DNA from: Bryobacterales bacterium
GTDB lineage: Bacteria > Acidobacteriota > Terriglobia > Bryobacterales > Bryobacteraceae
Reading direction: 5' to 3'
Length of the DNA: 64,000 nucleotides
NCBI GenBank assembly: GCA_019261985.1
Contig: JAFAQY010000020.1
Span: 1 to 64,000 of the forward strand
This document shows positions 18,939 through 27,192 of the stretch, one piece after another. The stretch's first letter is position 1, and each line of letters opens with the position of its first letter. Position numbers and translations under genes: made by a program. The notes under the pieces are model-generated. The model ran no database searches. It worked only from the letters and a program-made list of their open reading frames with translations, and was not told the DNA's origin.

Positions 18939-19570
18939 ACCAGTAATTCGGTTTGCGCGGGCATCGGAAACATCTCGCGAAGAAAATCGTAAAAAGCCCG
19001 CCCGCGCGGACGCCCGTTATCGTGCTGAATTTGGAGCCTCTGAAAAAACACCAATGAGCCGAGCACATCGGAATCGCGCAACGTTTGCAGCCCGGTCTTC
19101 TCCGCCAGACGCTTGGATATATCCCCAATCGCTTCCTTCAATGCCTGCTGAATGGAAGCGGCGTAAGGATTCTGCGGCCGCGTTTCATAGATCAAGCCCG
19201 ATTGCAGCGTGCGGTATGTCTTGATCAGCGCTCCCAAAGCCTCCCCCGCATCGCGGTCCACTGCCCTATTGGATTGCATCGCTTCGACCAGCGAGAACGC
19301 GAGCCACGCGATCAGCGTATCGTGCTCGGAGAGGAACTGTTCGGTTACGCGAACGTCCTGATTAGGAAAGTCGTCTTTCGTATGCGGCACAAACCGCTCG
19401 TGCGCGCGTGCTTCTTGTAGATGTTCGCAGGTGGAGGGGCAGTCGATGGTAGTCTCGCGCCCAGTCCCGCAGCAAACGGGGCAAATTTCGGCGTTCACGC
19501 CGGGGCAGAATCGGCGCGCGCGCTTCTTCTGACACAATTTGCAGGGGGAGTTCACCGCGGACGACTCCAT
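18935..19570 (-). CDS. Conserved protein with an N-terminal cysteine-rich zinc-binding region
   Basis: About 211 residues if started at ATG 19570; ATG 19585 is the alternative. The N-terminus carries eight cysteines in CKLCQKKRARRFCPGV, then EICPVCCGTGRE, then DCPSTCEHL, a compact double zinc-ribbon-like cluster. I have seen this pattern in unnamed acidobacterial proteins. The rest is alpha-helical (SEHDTLIAWLAFSLVEAMQ...). Function unknown. It overlaps the chelatase start by four bases and is divergent from a small plus-strand gene, with start codons within a few bases. Confidence 0.65.
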   Translation of the reverse strand: MESSAVNSPCKLCQKKRARRFCPGVNAEICPVCCGTGRETTIDCPSTCEHLQEARAHERFVPHTKDDFPNQDVRVTEQFLSEHDTLIAWLAFSLVEAMQSNRAVDRDAGEALGALIKTYRTLQSGLIYETRPQNPYAASIQQALKEAIGDISKRLAEKTGLQTLRDSDVLGSLVFFQRLQIQHDNGRPRGRAFYDFLREMFPMPAQTELLV

Positions 19571-19583
19571 CGTATCATTGAGC

Positions 19584-19736
19584 ATGCCTCGCTCGGACTT
19601 GTACATCAAAGTTGAAATCGACGTCGACGAAAAAGAGCGACCCGAGCGCGTCGCCGCCGAGATCTGCCGGCTGATCCGCAAAGTCTATGGAGTGCGCCAC
19701 GCGGAGGTGTCGAACATTGTCGAGCGCGAGGGATAG
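19584..19736 (+). CDS. Small conserved-looking protein, 50 residues
   Basis: MPRSDLYIKVEIDVDEKERP, then ERVAAEICRLIRKVYGVRHA, then EVSNIVEREG: a beta-strand, an amphipathic helix and another strand, with good third-codon bias. Its ATG lies in GCATGC, whose opposite strand gives the alternative ATG of the divergent zinc-binding gene. The beta-alpha-beta pattern resembles half a ferredoxin-like fold, but no family is recognised. Confidence 0.5.
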   Translation: MPRSDLYIKVEIDVDEKERPERVAAEICRLIRKVYGVRHAEVSNIVEREG

Positions 19737-19787
19737 CCGGGGGCATTATTTCTCCGGGTCACGTGCCTGCGTGATACACTCATCAAC

Positions 19788-20042
19788 GTGAAACAGCGTA
19801 TTCAGAATGTCACGCTGAGCTTGCCTGAGCCTTTGTTGCGAAAGTTCCGCGTCTATGCGGCGGAGCGAAACCAGTCCATGACGGCGTTGATGGCGGAGGC
19901 TATTCGTAAGCTGATGGATGAGGACAATCCGCTAGAAGCAGCGAAACGGCGTCTGATCAAGCAAATTCACAATGCGCCAGACTGGGGAACCGGCGGAAAT
20001 ATTACCTGGACACGCGATCAGCTCTATGACCGCGCCAAATAA
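19788..20042 (+). CDS. Ribbon-helix-helix antitoxin of a vapBC pair
   Basis: 84 residues from GTG 19788. NVTLSLPEPLLRKFRVYAAE is a CopG-like ribbon followed by helix, then RNQSMTALMAEAIRKLM. The C-terminal tail ending GGNITWTRDQLYDRAK is the toxin-binding segment. Its stop overlaps the toxin start by one base (TAATG). Expected role: autorepressor and toxin inhibitor. Confidence 0.8.
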   Translation: MKQRIQNVTLSLPEPLLRKFRVYAAERNQSMTALMAEAIRKLMDEDNPLEAAKRRLIKQIHNAPDWGTGGNITWTRDQLYDRAK

Positions 20043-20452
20043 TGCCGCTCGAGTTCGTCGATACAAACATCTTGATCTACGCGCATGACGGTGGCGCCGG
20101 CGCGAAGCACACAATATCAGAGGCGCTTATTGAGCGGTTAAATCAGTCCTCTGAGGGAGCTGTCAGCACCCACATTTTGGCTGAGTTTTACCTCGTAGCA
20201 ACCAAGAAGATCCGCAGGCGAGAGGAAGATATCGCAGCCATAGTCGCGGACTTCGGCGCTTGGACCGTGCACCGCCTTGCCCATTCCGACCTCCTCGCTG
20301 CGATGCAATTGCACCGGCGATACAAGATTTCTTGGTGCGACGCGCTGGTGCTCCAAAGCGCGCACGCGCTCGGTTGCGAGATTCTATGGACGGAAGACTT
20401 GTCGCACGGTCAGCGGTACGGATCTCTCATCGTGCGGAATCCCTTTCGCTGA
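20042..20452 (+). CDS. vapC: VapC-type PIN-domain toxin
   Basis: 136 residues. All four PIN acidic positions are visible: FVDTNILIYAHD (Asp), STHILAEFYLV (Glu), ISWCDALVLQSA (Asp) and LWTEDLSHG (Asp). It is a predicted Mg-dependent RNase, translationally coupled to its antitoxin. Its 3' end abuts the decayed TonB-receptor fragment, so the cassette sits in a remodelled spot. Confidence 0.88.
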   Translation: MPLEFVDTNILIYAHDGGAGAKHTISEALIERLNQSSEGAVSTHILAEFYLVATKKIRRREEDIAAIVADFGAWTVHRLAHSDLLAAMQLHRRYKISWCDALVLQSAHALGCEILWTEDLSHGQRYGSLIVRNPFR

Positions 20453-20455
20453 AAC

Positions 20456-20557
20456 TTAAAACTCATATCTAAGCGCGGCCTACATCCACCTCGGCGCCGC
20501 CACCTACTGAAGGTCGCCGAACGTTGGGGGATTCCGGCGAAGCTGAACGCTCATTCC
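20456..20557 (-). pseudogene. Decayed C-terminus of a TonB-dependent receptor
   Basis: Read on the minus strand: SVQLRRNPPTFGDLQ, a stop, VAAPRWM, a stop, then AALRYEF and the final stop. This aligns with the end of the intact receptor at 21322 (SLQSPLTFGEFQQ, TLPPRSM, FALRYEF), with stop codons where Gln occurs. It is the last ~34 codons of a former paralogue; the rest has been lost to rearrangement between 20.56 and 21.2 kb. Confidence 0.65.
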
Positions 20558-20622
20558 GGAGGAAAGCCGAACAGCATCGGAGCATAGGCGCGTTTATCTG
20601 ATATCCTGCTACCCATCAGAGC

Positions 20623-21231
20623 GTGCGTATGGTGATTCATTCAGATTCATTTGTGGATGTGATGTTACCTTTCATGGTGGCTCTCGCAATGATCGTTCTG
20701 GTCTTGATCTCCGCCGGGATGCTCGCTTTCGGGAAGTTCCGCCCGGATGGCGAAGACCTTGCGGGCTTTGGCTGGGTTGGTTGCTGTGTACGTAGTGGCG
20801 CTGATAGGAGTCTCGCTTCTTACTCCGCAAAAGATCGGGAGCGCCGGCCAGGCCTACTGTGTGGACATTTGGTGTATCGGTATTGAGAAAGTCAGCCCGA
20901 TGCCGGCGAACACGAGATTGCCTACAAGGTCGACGTTCGCATTTTCAGCGACGCCAATACGGTGAGGACGAGCGCCAAGGGCTTCTCGCTCTTTCTGGTG
21001 GACGAACGCGGCCGCCGCCGGTACCCGATGATAAAAGATCCGTCAGTGATTCCTATCGACTTGGGCCTGGACCCTGGCCAAACGGTGAACACTTCGCTGA
21101 CTTTCGTCACCTCGGCGGATGCGCGCGAGCTCTTCCTAACCATCGATTCGCCAATATTTTGGGGGGCAAGATTTTGTTTTGCCTGCGATGGTAGCCTGTT
21201 GCACAAGCCGACGCTGTTGCGCGTGCTATAG
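20623..21231 (+). pseudogene. Broken small membrane-protein gene(s)
   Basis: Three overlapping frames appear to be pieces of one or two genes. 20629 onward encodes a single membrane helix (VMLPFMVALAMIVLVLISAG). From 20747 another helix begins (LRALAGLVAVYVVALIGVSL), followed by YCVDIWCIGIEKVSP. After about 20890 the sense moves into the next frame, giving AGEHEIAYKVDVRIFSDANT, then SLFLVDERGRRRYPM, to 21231. The second part resembles a membrane-anchored immunoglobulin-like (DUF4352-type) domain. At least one base change is needed to restore continuity, so it is called a pseudogene. Confidence 0.5.
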
Positions 21232-21321
21232 GGCGCTGCCCGGAAACCGTTTATCTCTGGGCGATCGCCGCGTGATTGTTCCGGCAACGAATGACGACGA
21301 GTCGTCAAGTTCTCACTGGCA

Positions 21322-24300
21322 CTAAAACTCATACCTCAACGCAAACTGCATCGACCTCGGCGGCAGCGTCTGCTGAAATTCCCCGAATGTTAGCGGCGAT
21401 TGGAGGCTCAAGCTCGGGTTGGTGAAATTCGGGTGATTGAACGCGTTGAATGCCTCCGCGCGGAACGCGATCCGCTGGCCTTCTTTCGGCAGAGGGAACG
21501 TTTTCGAAACCGAAATGTCGACGTTGAAAATGGGCGCCAGACGCACGGCGGCGCGGGTGCCCGCTCCTTCCGGCGGTTGATCCTGGAAGTTGGAGGAGAC
21601 ACTTGTGCTCGTGAAGATGCTTGGATTTCCGTTGTCGTCAATGTGCACACCGCCCGATGGGGTCGGGGTATTCACGACAGCAAGTGAGCTCAGCCAGTAA
21701 TTGGTGTTGTAAGCCAGGTCGCCTTGGACCGCGCTCGGCAGCGGAGTGCTGTAGCGCCAGATGCTCGAAACCTGCCATCCGCCGATGATCGGGTTCGCCC
21801 AACCGGGAACGCTTTTCAACAGCGGCTGGCCCTTGCCCAACGGCAGCAAGTACATGAAATTCGCATTGAAGTTGTTGCGGATATCGAAATCCGACGACCC
21901 GCGGAAAGCGCCCGCATTATAGATGTTCTGAATGGAAGCTCCTTGCTCGCCCGCTCCCGATTCCGCGGCGGAGGCGTTGTCGATGGAATGCGACAGCGTG
22001 TAATTGAAATCGAATTGGAGCCCGTTTGCAAGCCGCCTTCGCACGGTTACGCTGAGGCCGTGGTAATTCGCCTGGCCCGCGTTCATCCACATCGGCATGG
22101 TGCTTCCCTGTTGCGCGAAGAATGTGTAGCACCCCGGAACGCTCAGGCATTTTCCCGGAATGTAATTGCCGCTGATGCGATCGGCGGCGTGGAGGCTGTC
22201 CAGGAAACTGCTTCCGAACACGCCGTAGACGCTGTAGAAATAATTCGCCGATGCGCTGCCCGGAAAATATGCGTCTTTATAACCCGGCCAGACATTGTTG
22301 ACGAACGGCAGATTCGGCACCAGGCTCGGATTATTCATCACCTCCTGCGCTACGTACGCTGCCGCGTTGTTGTACGGAAGGCCCGCCTTCTGCGCCAGCG
22401 AATTCGCCAGATTGTAGACGATCATCGCGTTCTGCTGCCAAGTCACGCCGGACCCGGGGTCCTTGTAATTTTCAACCGGCGTATACACATCGCTCTGCAG
22501 CAACAATTGTCGCGACAAACGGCCCAAATAGCCGATCTCCATCGTGATTTTGCCGGGAAGCTCGCGCGAGAAACTCGCGTTGAGCGCGATGGAATACGGT
22601 GTTTTCAGATCCGGCGAGATGCCGAGAAAAGTGCCAGTGATTGCGGCGATGGGGGGCGGCGTATAAGGGAAACCGCCGGGCGCCGCGGGCGGGAGCGCGG
22701 GGAACGCGCCGTTGAACCTTGGCGAGGTCGTGAAACTATAAGAATCCGGGAAGTTCGTCGGATTCGTCAGACCCAATGAGCCGTACTGATCGAACTGCGT
22801 AATTAAATCGTTGCCGAACTGATCGTACGTCAGCGCGCCTCCGACTCGGAACGCACCGGTCTTGCCGAAAATCTTTCCGATCAGTCCGTCATGCCCGCTA
22901 GGCGCGTACGCCAATCCGAAGCGCGGAGCGAAATTCAGATTATTCGGATCCCACCAGCTCTGCTTCCCGTTCACCGGACCGTTCAACGCATAGCTGAGCG
23001 TAAAGTTCGGCATCTGATTGGCGGGTACGCCCTGCGCTTGTAATCCGTTTCGTTCCGCGAAATATACGTTCAGCGGAATTGTTGGGTCCACTTGAAGACC
23101 ATGCGACTCATACGGAGGCCTGAAGTTCTCATACCGCAGCCCGGCTGTTAGCGTGAGTTCCCGGGTGACACGAAATGTATCCGCGATATAGCCCGAATAG
23201 GAACGCGCGATGAAGGTTCTCTGTTGCGGCGTGCCGATCGGCAATAATTGACCGTTGCGGTTGTACTGATACGTCACGAACACATCGTTCAAAATGCCCA
23301 GAAGCATTGCCGAAGCGTTCGTTACCGATGTCGGATTCGCTAAGACGGCGCCGCCCAGGTAATTTGAGACGGCATTGTTGATGTCCTCTCCCAACCCGAT
23401 CAGCTCTGTCGCGCCATAAGCGTACAGCGGGAACGAGGTGGTGAACGCGGACAGGTTGTTCTGGTTGAAGCGGAGGTTCGCGCCGGTGGTAATCGTATGC
23501 CTGCCCTTGGTCCACGTCAGATCGTCCAAAAAATTATTGAGCGGATTTGTTCGCCCTTTCGGGCGGGCGTTCCAGTTATAAAGCGGCGCGACCGCTGTCG
23601 GCTCGAATTGAAACCCTGTCCCTCCGACGCCTGAAAGCTCCTGGCCCATGCGAGTGAGCCCGTAGGTGAACGTGTTGATAATGGCCGGCGTAATGATGGC
23701 CGTGTAGCGGGCCGAGATCCCTTTGCTGTTATCCCGCAAAGTAGAAGCGGGCGCCTGCCCGGGAAATTGCGCCAGGATGACATCCTGGGTGTTGTCCTGA
23801 AGGGTGCCGCGAACAGTCAGCGTGTGCTTGCCTGCCGAGTCCAGTTTGTAATCGGCCTTCGCCACCCATGCCATGTTATTCAAATGCGACGGAGCGTTGA
23901 ACCGGTATCCGCTGAAATTTAAGCCGCCATCCTGGCCATAGGCCGGATCGTTACCCACCGGATACTGATTCATGATCTTCAGATAGCCCGGATTCAATCC
24001 GATTCCAAGCGGGTCGACGGCCTTCATGTCGGCCGGGCCGAGTGTCTGGACGGACCCGTCCGCCAACTGCACGTTCATATAGCCTTGCTTCAGCGATTCC
24101 GCGGGCACGGCTTGCACCTGCGATACGCTGCTTGCATCCGTACGCTGCTCCCAGTTCACGAAATAGAACAAGCGGTCTTTCTTGATTGGCCCTCCGATGG
24201 ATGCGCCAAACTGATTGCGCGTAAGTTTTTGAACGGGGACGCCGGCCTGGTTGTTAAACCATGTGTTCGCGGACGTGGCAGTGTTGCGGTTGTATTCGTA

Positions 24301-25074
24301 TAACGATCCGTGCAGCGCATTCGTGCCGCTCTTGGTAATCAACACCACTTGTCCGCCGGAGGAGCGCCCTTGATCCGCGCCCAAGCCGCCGACAGTCACG
24401 CGGAACTCCTGCACGGAGTCGAGTGGCACGGCCAGAACACCATTGAAACCCGCGTTGACGTTCGCTCCGTTGCCGTTTACTCCCTGATACGTGGTGCCGG
24501 TCGTCGTGTTTTGCGCCACCAACCCGGCGGTTTGGTTATCGTTCACGTCCACGCCGTCTAGCGTGATGTTGTTCTGATCCCGCCGCGCCCCCAGCACCTC
24601 GCCATTTGTAGTTACGCCCGGCTGAAGACTCAAAAGCTCCACCACGTTCCGCGTTTGGAGCGGGAGTGAGCTTACCTGCTGTTCCGAAAACGGATTGCCG
24701 ACCGATGCGTCCACGGTGTTGATTGTCGATGCCTCTGCCGAGACATTTACAGATTCGGCGGTTCTGCCGAGTTCCATTTGGAGGTCAAGCGTTGTGGGCG
24801 TGTTCACCAGCAGCGCCACGCCAGTGCGGCTCACGGTCGCAAATCCAGGCTTCTCTACCGAGACCGTGTACGTTCCAGGCGTGAGTTGCAAAAACTGGTA
24901 TTCCCCGTTCGATGTGGTTACCGTTTGCCGGACCACTCCGGTTTGGGAATTGTTAAGTTTGACAACTGCGTCCGCCATAGCCGCGTTTTGCGGATCGGTA
25001 ACAATACCGCGTAACTGCGTAGTAGATTGGGCCAGCGCGACGGAGCAGAGCGCCAATAGGGCGAGCGTCTTCAT
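21322..25074 (-). CDS. Large TonB-dependent receptor with carboxypeptidase-regulatory-like N-terminus
   Basis: 1250 residues from ATG 25074, which has AGGAG six bases upstream; the frame to 25092 is not needed. Signal peptide MKTLALLALCSVALAQ. Residues about 18-105 form a CarboxypepD-reg-like domain (LRGIVTDPQNAAMADAVVKL). The plug region follows (LPLQTRNVVELLSLQPGV, NNITLDGVDVND) and then a long beta-barrel ending in the outer-membrane signature FALRYEF with terminal Phe. Such Oar-like receptors are greatly expanded in Acidobacteria and import unknown large or scarce substrates. A paralogue lies at 39561, and a decayed one just downstream at 20456. The upstream region contains the palindromic repeat at 25248. 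Confidence 0.9.
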   Translation of the reverse strand: MKTLALLALCSVALAQSTTQLRGIVTDPQNAAMADAVVKLNNSQTGVVRQTVTTSNGEYQFLQLTPGTYTVSVEKPGFATVSRTGVALLVNTPTTLDLQMELGRTAESVNVSAEASTINTVDASVGNPFSEQQVSSLPLQTRNVVELLSLQPGVTTNGEVLGARRDQNNITLDGVDVNDNQTAGLVAQNTTTGTTYQGVNGNGANVNAGFNGVLAVPLDSVQEFRVTVGGLGADQGRSSGGQVVLITKSGTNALHGSLYEYNRNTATSANTWFNNQAGVPVQKLTRNQFGASIGGPIKKDRLFYFVNWEQRTDASSVSQVQAVPAESLKQGYMNVQLADGSVQTLGPADMKAVDPLGIGLNPGYLKIMNQYPVGNDPAYGQDGGLNFSGYRFNAPSHLNNMAWVAKADYKLDSAGKHTLTVRGTLQDNTQDVILAQFPGQAPASTLRDNSKGISARYTAIITPAIINTFTYGLTRMGQELSGVGGTGFQFEPTAVAPLYNWNARPKGRTNPLNNFLDDLTWTKGRHTITTGANLRFNQNNLSAFTTSFPLYAYGATELIGLGEDINNAVSNYLGGAVLANPTSVTNASAMLLGILNDVFVTYQYNRNGQLLPIGTPQQRTFIARSYSGYIADTFRVTRELTLTAGLRYENFRPPYESHGLQVDPTIPLNVYFAERNGLQAQGVPANQMPNFTLSYALNGPVNGKQSWWDPNNLNFAPRFGLAYAPSGHDGLIGKIFGKTGAFRVGGALTYDQFGNDLITQFDQYGSLGLTNPTNFPDSYSFTTSPRFNGAFPALPPAAPGGFPYTPPPIAAITGTFLGISPDLKTPYSIALNASFSRELPGKITMEIGYLGRLSRQLLLQSDVYTPVENYKDPGSGVTWQQNAMIVYNLANSLAQKAGLPYNNAAAYVAQEVMNNPSLVPNLPFVNNVWPGYKDAYFPGSASANYFYSVYGVFGSSFLDSLHAADRISGNYIPGKCLSVPGCYTFFAQQGSTMPMWMNAGQANYHGLSVTVRRRLANGLQFDFNYTLSHSIDNASAAESGAGEQGASIQNIYNAGAFRGSSDFDIRNNFNANFMYLLPLGKGQPLLKSVPGWANPIIGGWQVSSIWRYSTPLPSAVQGDLAYNTNYWLSSLAVVNTPTPSGGVHIDDNGNPSIFTSTSVSSNFQDQPPEGAGTRAAVRLAPIFNVDISVSKTFPLPKEGQRIAFRAEAFNAFNHPNFTNPSLSLQSPLTFGEFQQTLPPRSMQFALRYEF

Positions 25075-25247
25075 AGAAACTCCTGTAGACACGACTAAAT
25101 TTGTGTTGTTCGATTCGTACCGAGAGACGGGCTCGCAAGCGCACAGCCCGCACGTGGCGTTGTGCGCGGAAATCAGTCTTAAGCAGGCCGGCGTAGGCCG
25201 ATAGGAGGATTATCAACGTGCGCGAAGAGCCAAGTCAATCCTCCGTT

Positions 25248-25287
25248 GATAGAAACTTTCTATCAGCCGCGTAGAACAAATCAATCG
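25248..25287. repeat. 40-bp imperfect repeat, copy 1, with a palindromic head
   Basis: It begins with the palindrome GATAGAAACTTTCTATC (25248-25264) and ends GAACAAATCAATCG. It matches copy 2 (26014-26053) at 35 of 40 positions by hand alignment. It lies between the TonB-receptor start and vapB. It is either an operator shared with the transporter operon or one side of a duplication flanking the vapBC cassette. Confidence 0.7.
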
Positions 25288-25359
25288 CGACACCCGCTCG
25301 AGGTTGAATTATTCGCCATATTATCCTGGCCTGCCTACGGAGGATGCTATCATGCAGGC

Positions 25360-25608
25360 ATGAAAAGGCAGGCACTCCAATACACTGTACGAGACGTTCC
25401 CGCCGAAGTTGACCGAATGCTTCGGAAAAAGGCGAAGCGCCGCGGGGTGAGCCTTAACCAGATCGTGCTCGAAGAGCTGACCGCGGCGACGGTTGGGCGC
25501 GGTCGCAAGGCGGACTTCTCCGATCTGGTCGGACGATGGGTGCCCGATCCCGAATTCGACGCCATTCTCGCCGCGCAGCGCCAGATCGACTGGGAAAAAT
25601 GGAGCTGA
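25360..25608 (+). CDS. vapB: VapB-type antitoxin
   Basis: 82 residues from ATG 25360. YTVRDVPAEVDRMLRKKAKR is the ribbon plus first helix of a FitA/VapB-like ribbon-helix-helix, and VSLNQIVLEELTAATVG the second helix. The tail DFSDLVGRWVPDPEFDAILA plus QRQIDWEKW is the toxin-wrapping segment typical of FitA-like antitoxins. It overlaps the toxin by 10 bases. The pair lies between two copies of a 40-bp repeat. Confidence 0.85.
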   Translation: MKRQALQYTVRDVPAEVDRMLRKKAKRRGVSLNQIVLEELTAATVGRGRKADFSDLVGRWVPDPEFDAILAAQRQIDWEKWS

Positions 25609-26006
25609 GAGCCGCCCTGGACACTAATCGTGTAAGCGATCTCTTCCAGGGCGATACAGCCCTGGCGGAGAGATTGGAAACATACGATGAAGTCTGGGTC
25701 CCGCTGATGGTCTTGGCGGAGCTCAAGGCAGGGTTCTTTGGAGGTAATCGGCAGCATCGCAATGAGCGTCTGCTTCGCGAGTTACTCGCAAAGCCGACGG
25801 TTCGAGTTCTGTTACCGGGCCGCGAAACAGCCGAACAATACGCGCGCTTGTTCGTTCAGCTCAAGCGCGCCGGCACGCCGATTCCGACGAATGACGTCTG
25901 GATCGCCGCGTTAGCGCTTGAGAACGATCTCTTCCTCGTCACGCGCGACCCTCACTTTCAGCGCATTCCCCAACTGCTACAAGGCTCATTCGGCCCAGCG
26001 ATGTAG
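25599..26006 (+). CDS. vapC: VapC/FitB-type PIN-domain toxin
   Basis: 135 residues from ATG 25599. PIN residues: ALDTNRVSDLF (Asp), VLAELKAGFFGG (Glu), PTNDVWIAALAL (Asp) and LVTRDPHFQRI (Asp). The GFFGG and NDVWIAA motifs are those of the FitB/VapC subgroup. It is a predicted RNase held by the overlapping antitoxin. The gene ends eight bases before repeat copy 2. Confidence 0.9.
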   Translation: MELRAALDTNRVSDLFQGDTALAERLETYDEVWVPLMVLAELKAGFFGGNRQHRNERLLRELLAKPTVRVLLPGRETAEQYARLFVQLKRAGTPIPTNDVWIAALALENDLFLVTRDPHFQRIPQLLQGSFGPAM

Positions 26007-26013
26007 CTTCCCC

Positions 26014-26053
26014 GATAGAAAGTTTCTATTAGCGGCCAAGAACAAATCAATCG
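26014..26053. repeat. 40-bp imperfect repeat, copy 2, upstream of the transporter/guanidine hydrolase operon
   Basis: GATAGAAAGTTTCTATT (26014-26030) followed by a segment ending GAACAAATCAATCG. The five differences from copy 1 are mostly in the loop-like middle. It lies about 70 bases before the first transporter gene, where an operator would be expected. Confidence 0.7.
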
Positions 26054-26090
26054 TTCTGAAGCAGTTGGGGCGCTAAAATAATTCTCAACG

Positions 26091-26126
26091 GCCACGTTGC
26101 CGCGACTCTAAGTCCCCGGACGTGGC
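26091..26126 (+). promoter_or_regulatory. Inverted repeat over the translation start of the transporter operon
   Basis: GCCACGT (26091-26097) and ACGTGGC (26120-26126) are 7-base complementary arms separated by 22 bases. The right arm covers the GTG 26122 start and ends just before the alternative ATG 26128. In RNA this could hide the start codon. I saw no guanidine-I (ykkC) riboswitch consensus here. Confidence 0.3.
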
Positions 26127-27192
26127 AATGCTTAGGAAAGCTCTTTACCTTTGTCTTTTGGCCTGCTGCGCGCTGCCGGCGCAGCAGAAACCTTCTTTCA
26201 CCGTTGGATGGTCCGTGTACGTCGGTTGGGATCCGTATTACTACATGGGCAAATCGGGGATCCTGCGCAAGTGGGCCGATAAGTACGGAATCAACATCCG
26301 CGTGCAGCGTTTTGACTACGCGCCCTCGCTCGATGCGTTCGTTGCGAAGAATATCGACGCGTGCGCGATGACCAACATGGAGGCCCTGGACATGCCCGCG
26401 GCGGCCGGCGTCGATACGACCGCCATCATCGTCGGCGACTATTCGAACGGCAATGACGCGGTGATTACACGCCAGGGCCTCGGGCTTGCGCAGCTTCCTG
26501 GAAAGCCGCTCCTGCTGGTTGAAAAAACCGTTTCGCAGTATCTGTTCGAACGGGCGATGGCGATCAATGGCCTCGGCGATCAGATCAAGCGCGTGAAGTA
26601 CATTAACACTTCCGATTCAGACATCGCGGCTGCATTCATGACGGATGCGAGCAAGCCGGCAGTGGTGACGTGGAAACCCATGGTTTCGCAAATTCTGAAG
26701 ACCAAAGACGTGAAGGTCGTGTTCAATTCATCGCAGATTCCGGGCGAGATTTTGGATCTTATGGTCGTGCGCACCGATATTTTGAACCGGCCGGACGGCT
26801 CGGGCCAAAAGTTTGCGAAGGCGATTGCAGGCGCGTGGTACGAAGTCATGACCCAGATGAACGCCTCCGGCGCCGCAGCCGATAAGACCCTCACAGCCAT
26901 CGCGGAGGCCTCGCAGGATTCGCTCCTATCGTACAAAGAGCAGCTTTCGACGACGCACATGTTTTACACTCCGCAATCGGGCGTTCAGATGGCCGCCTCG
27001 CCCGACCTTAAAAAGACCATGGATCTGGTTCGCCAGTTCTGTTTCAGCCATGGTCTGCTCGGAGATAAGGCAAAATCGCCGGACGAAGTTGCGATTCAAT
27101 TCCCGGATAAAGGCGTTGTGGGCAAGGCCGACCGCGTACGGTTCCGCTTCAGCACCGAATACATGCAAATGGCGGCGGACGGAAAACTATGA
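26122..27192 (+). CDS. Substrate-binding protein of a NitT/TauT-type ABC importer, probably for guanidine
   Basis: 356 residues from GTG 26122, or 354 from ATG 26128, which gives a cleaner signal peptide (MLRKALYLCLLACCALPAQQ). The mature protein opens FTVGWSVYVGWDPYYYMGKSG, the start of periplasmic proteins annotated 'putative urea ABC transporter, urea-carboxylase region' (TIGR03427-like). That group has since been linked to guanidine import. KYGINIRVQRFDYAPSLDAF and ACAMTNMEALD match the NMT1/SsuA fold. It is the first gene of an operon with a permease, an ATPase and a GdmH-like hydrolase, which points to guanidine as ligand. The stop overlaps the permease start (ATGA). Confidence 0.85.
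   Translation: MAMLRKALYLCLLACCALPAQQKPSFTVGWSVYVGWDPYYYMGKSGILRKWADKYGINIRVQRFDYAPSLDAFVAKNIDACAMTNMEALDMPAAAGVDTTAIIVGDYSNGNDAVITRQGLGLAQLPGKPLLLVEKTVSQYLFERAMAINGLGDQIKRVKYINTSDSDIAAAFMTDASKPAVVTWKPMVSQILKTKDVKVVFNSSQIPGEILDLMVVRTDILNRPDGSGQKFAKAIAGAWYEVMTQMNASGAAADKTLTAIAEASQDSLLSYKEQLSTTHMFYTPQSGVQMAASPDLKKTMDLVRQFCFSHGLLGDKAKSPDEVAIQFPDKGVVGKADRVRFRFSTEYMQMAADGKL

Noticed and set aside
21724-22779. 351-codon plus-strand frame inside the TonB receptor
   Set aside because: Arg/Ile-rich antisense shadow of a clearly coding beta-barrel region.
26007-26121. Guanidine-I (ykkC) riboswitch upstream of the guanidine operon
   Set aside because: I looked for the conserved purine-rich motifs and paired helices and could not recognise them. 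A covariance-model search would be needed to be certain.
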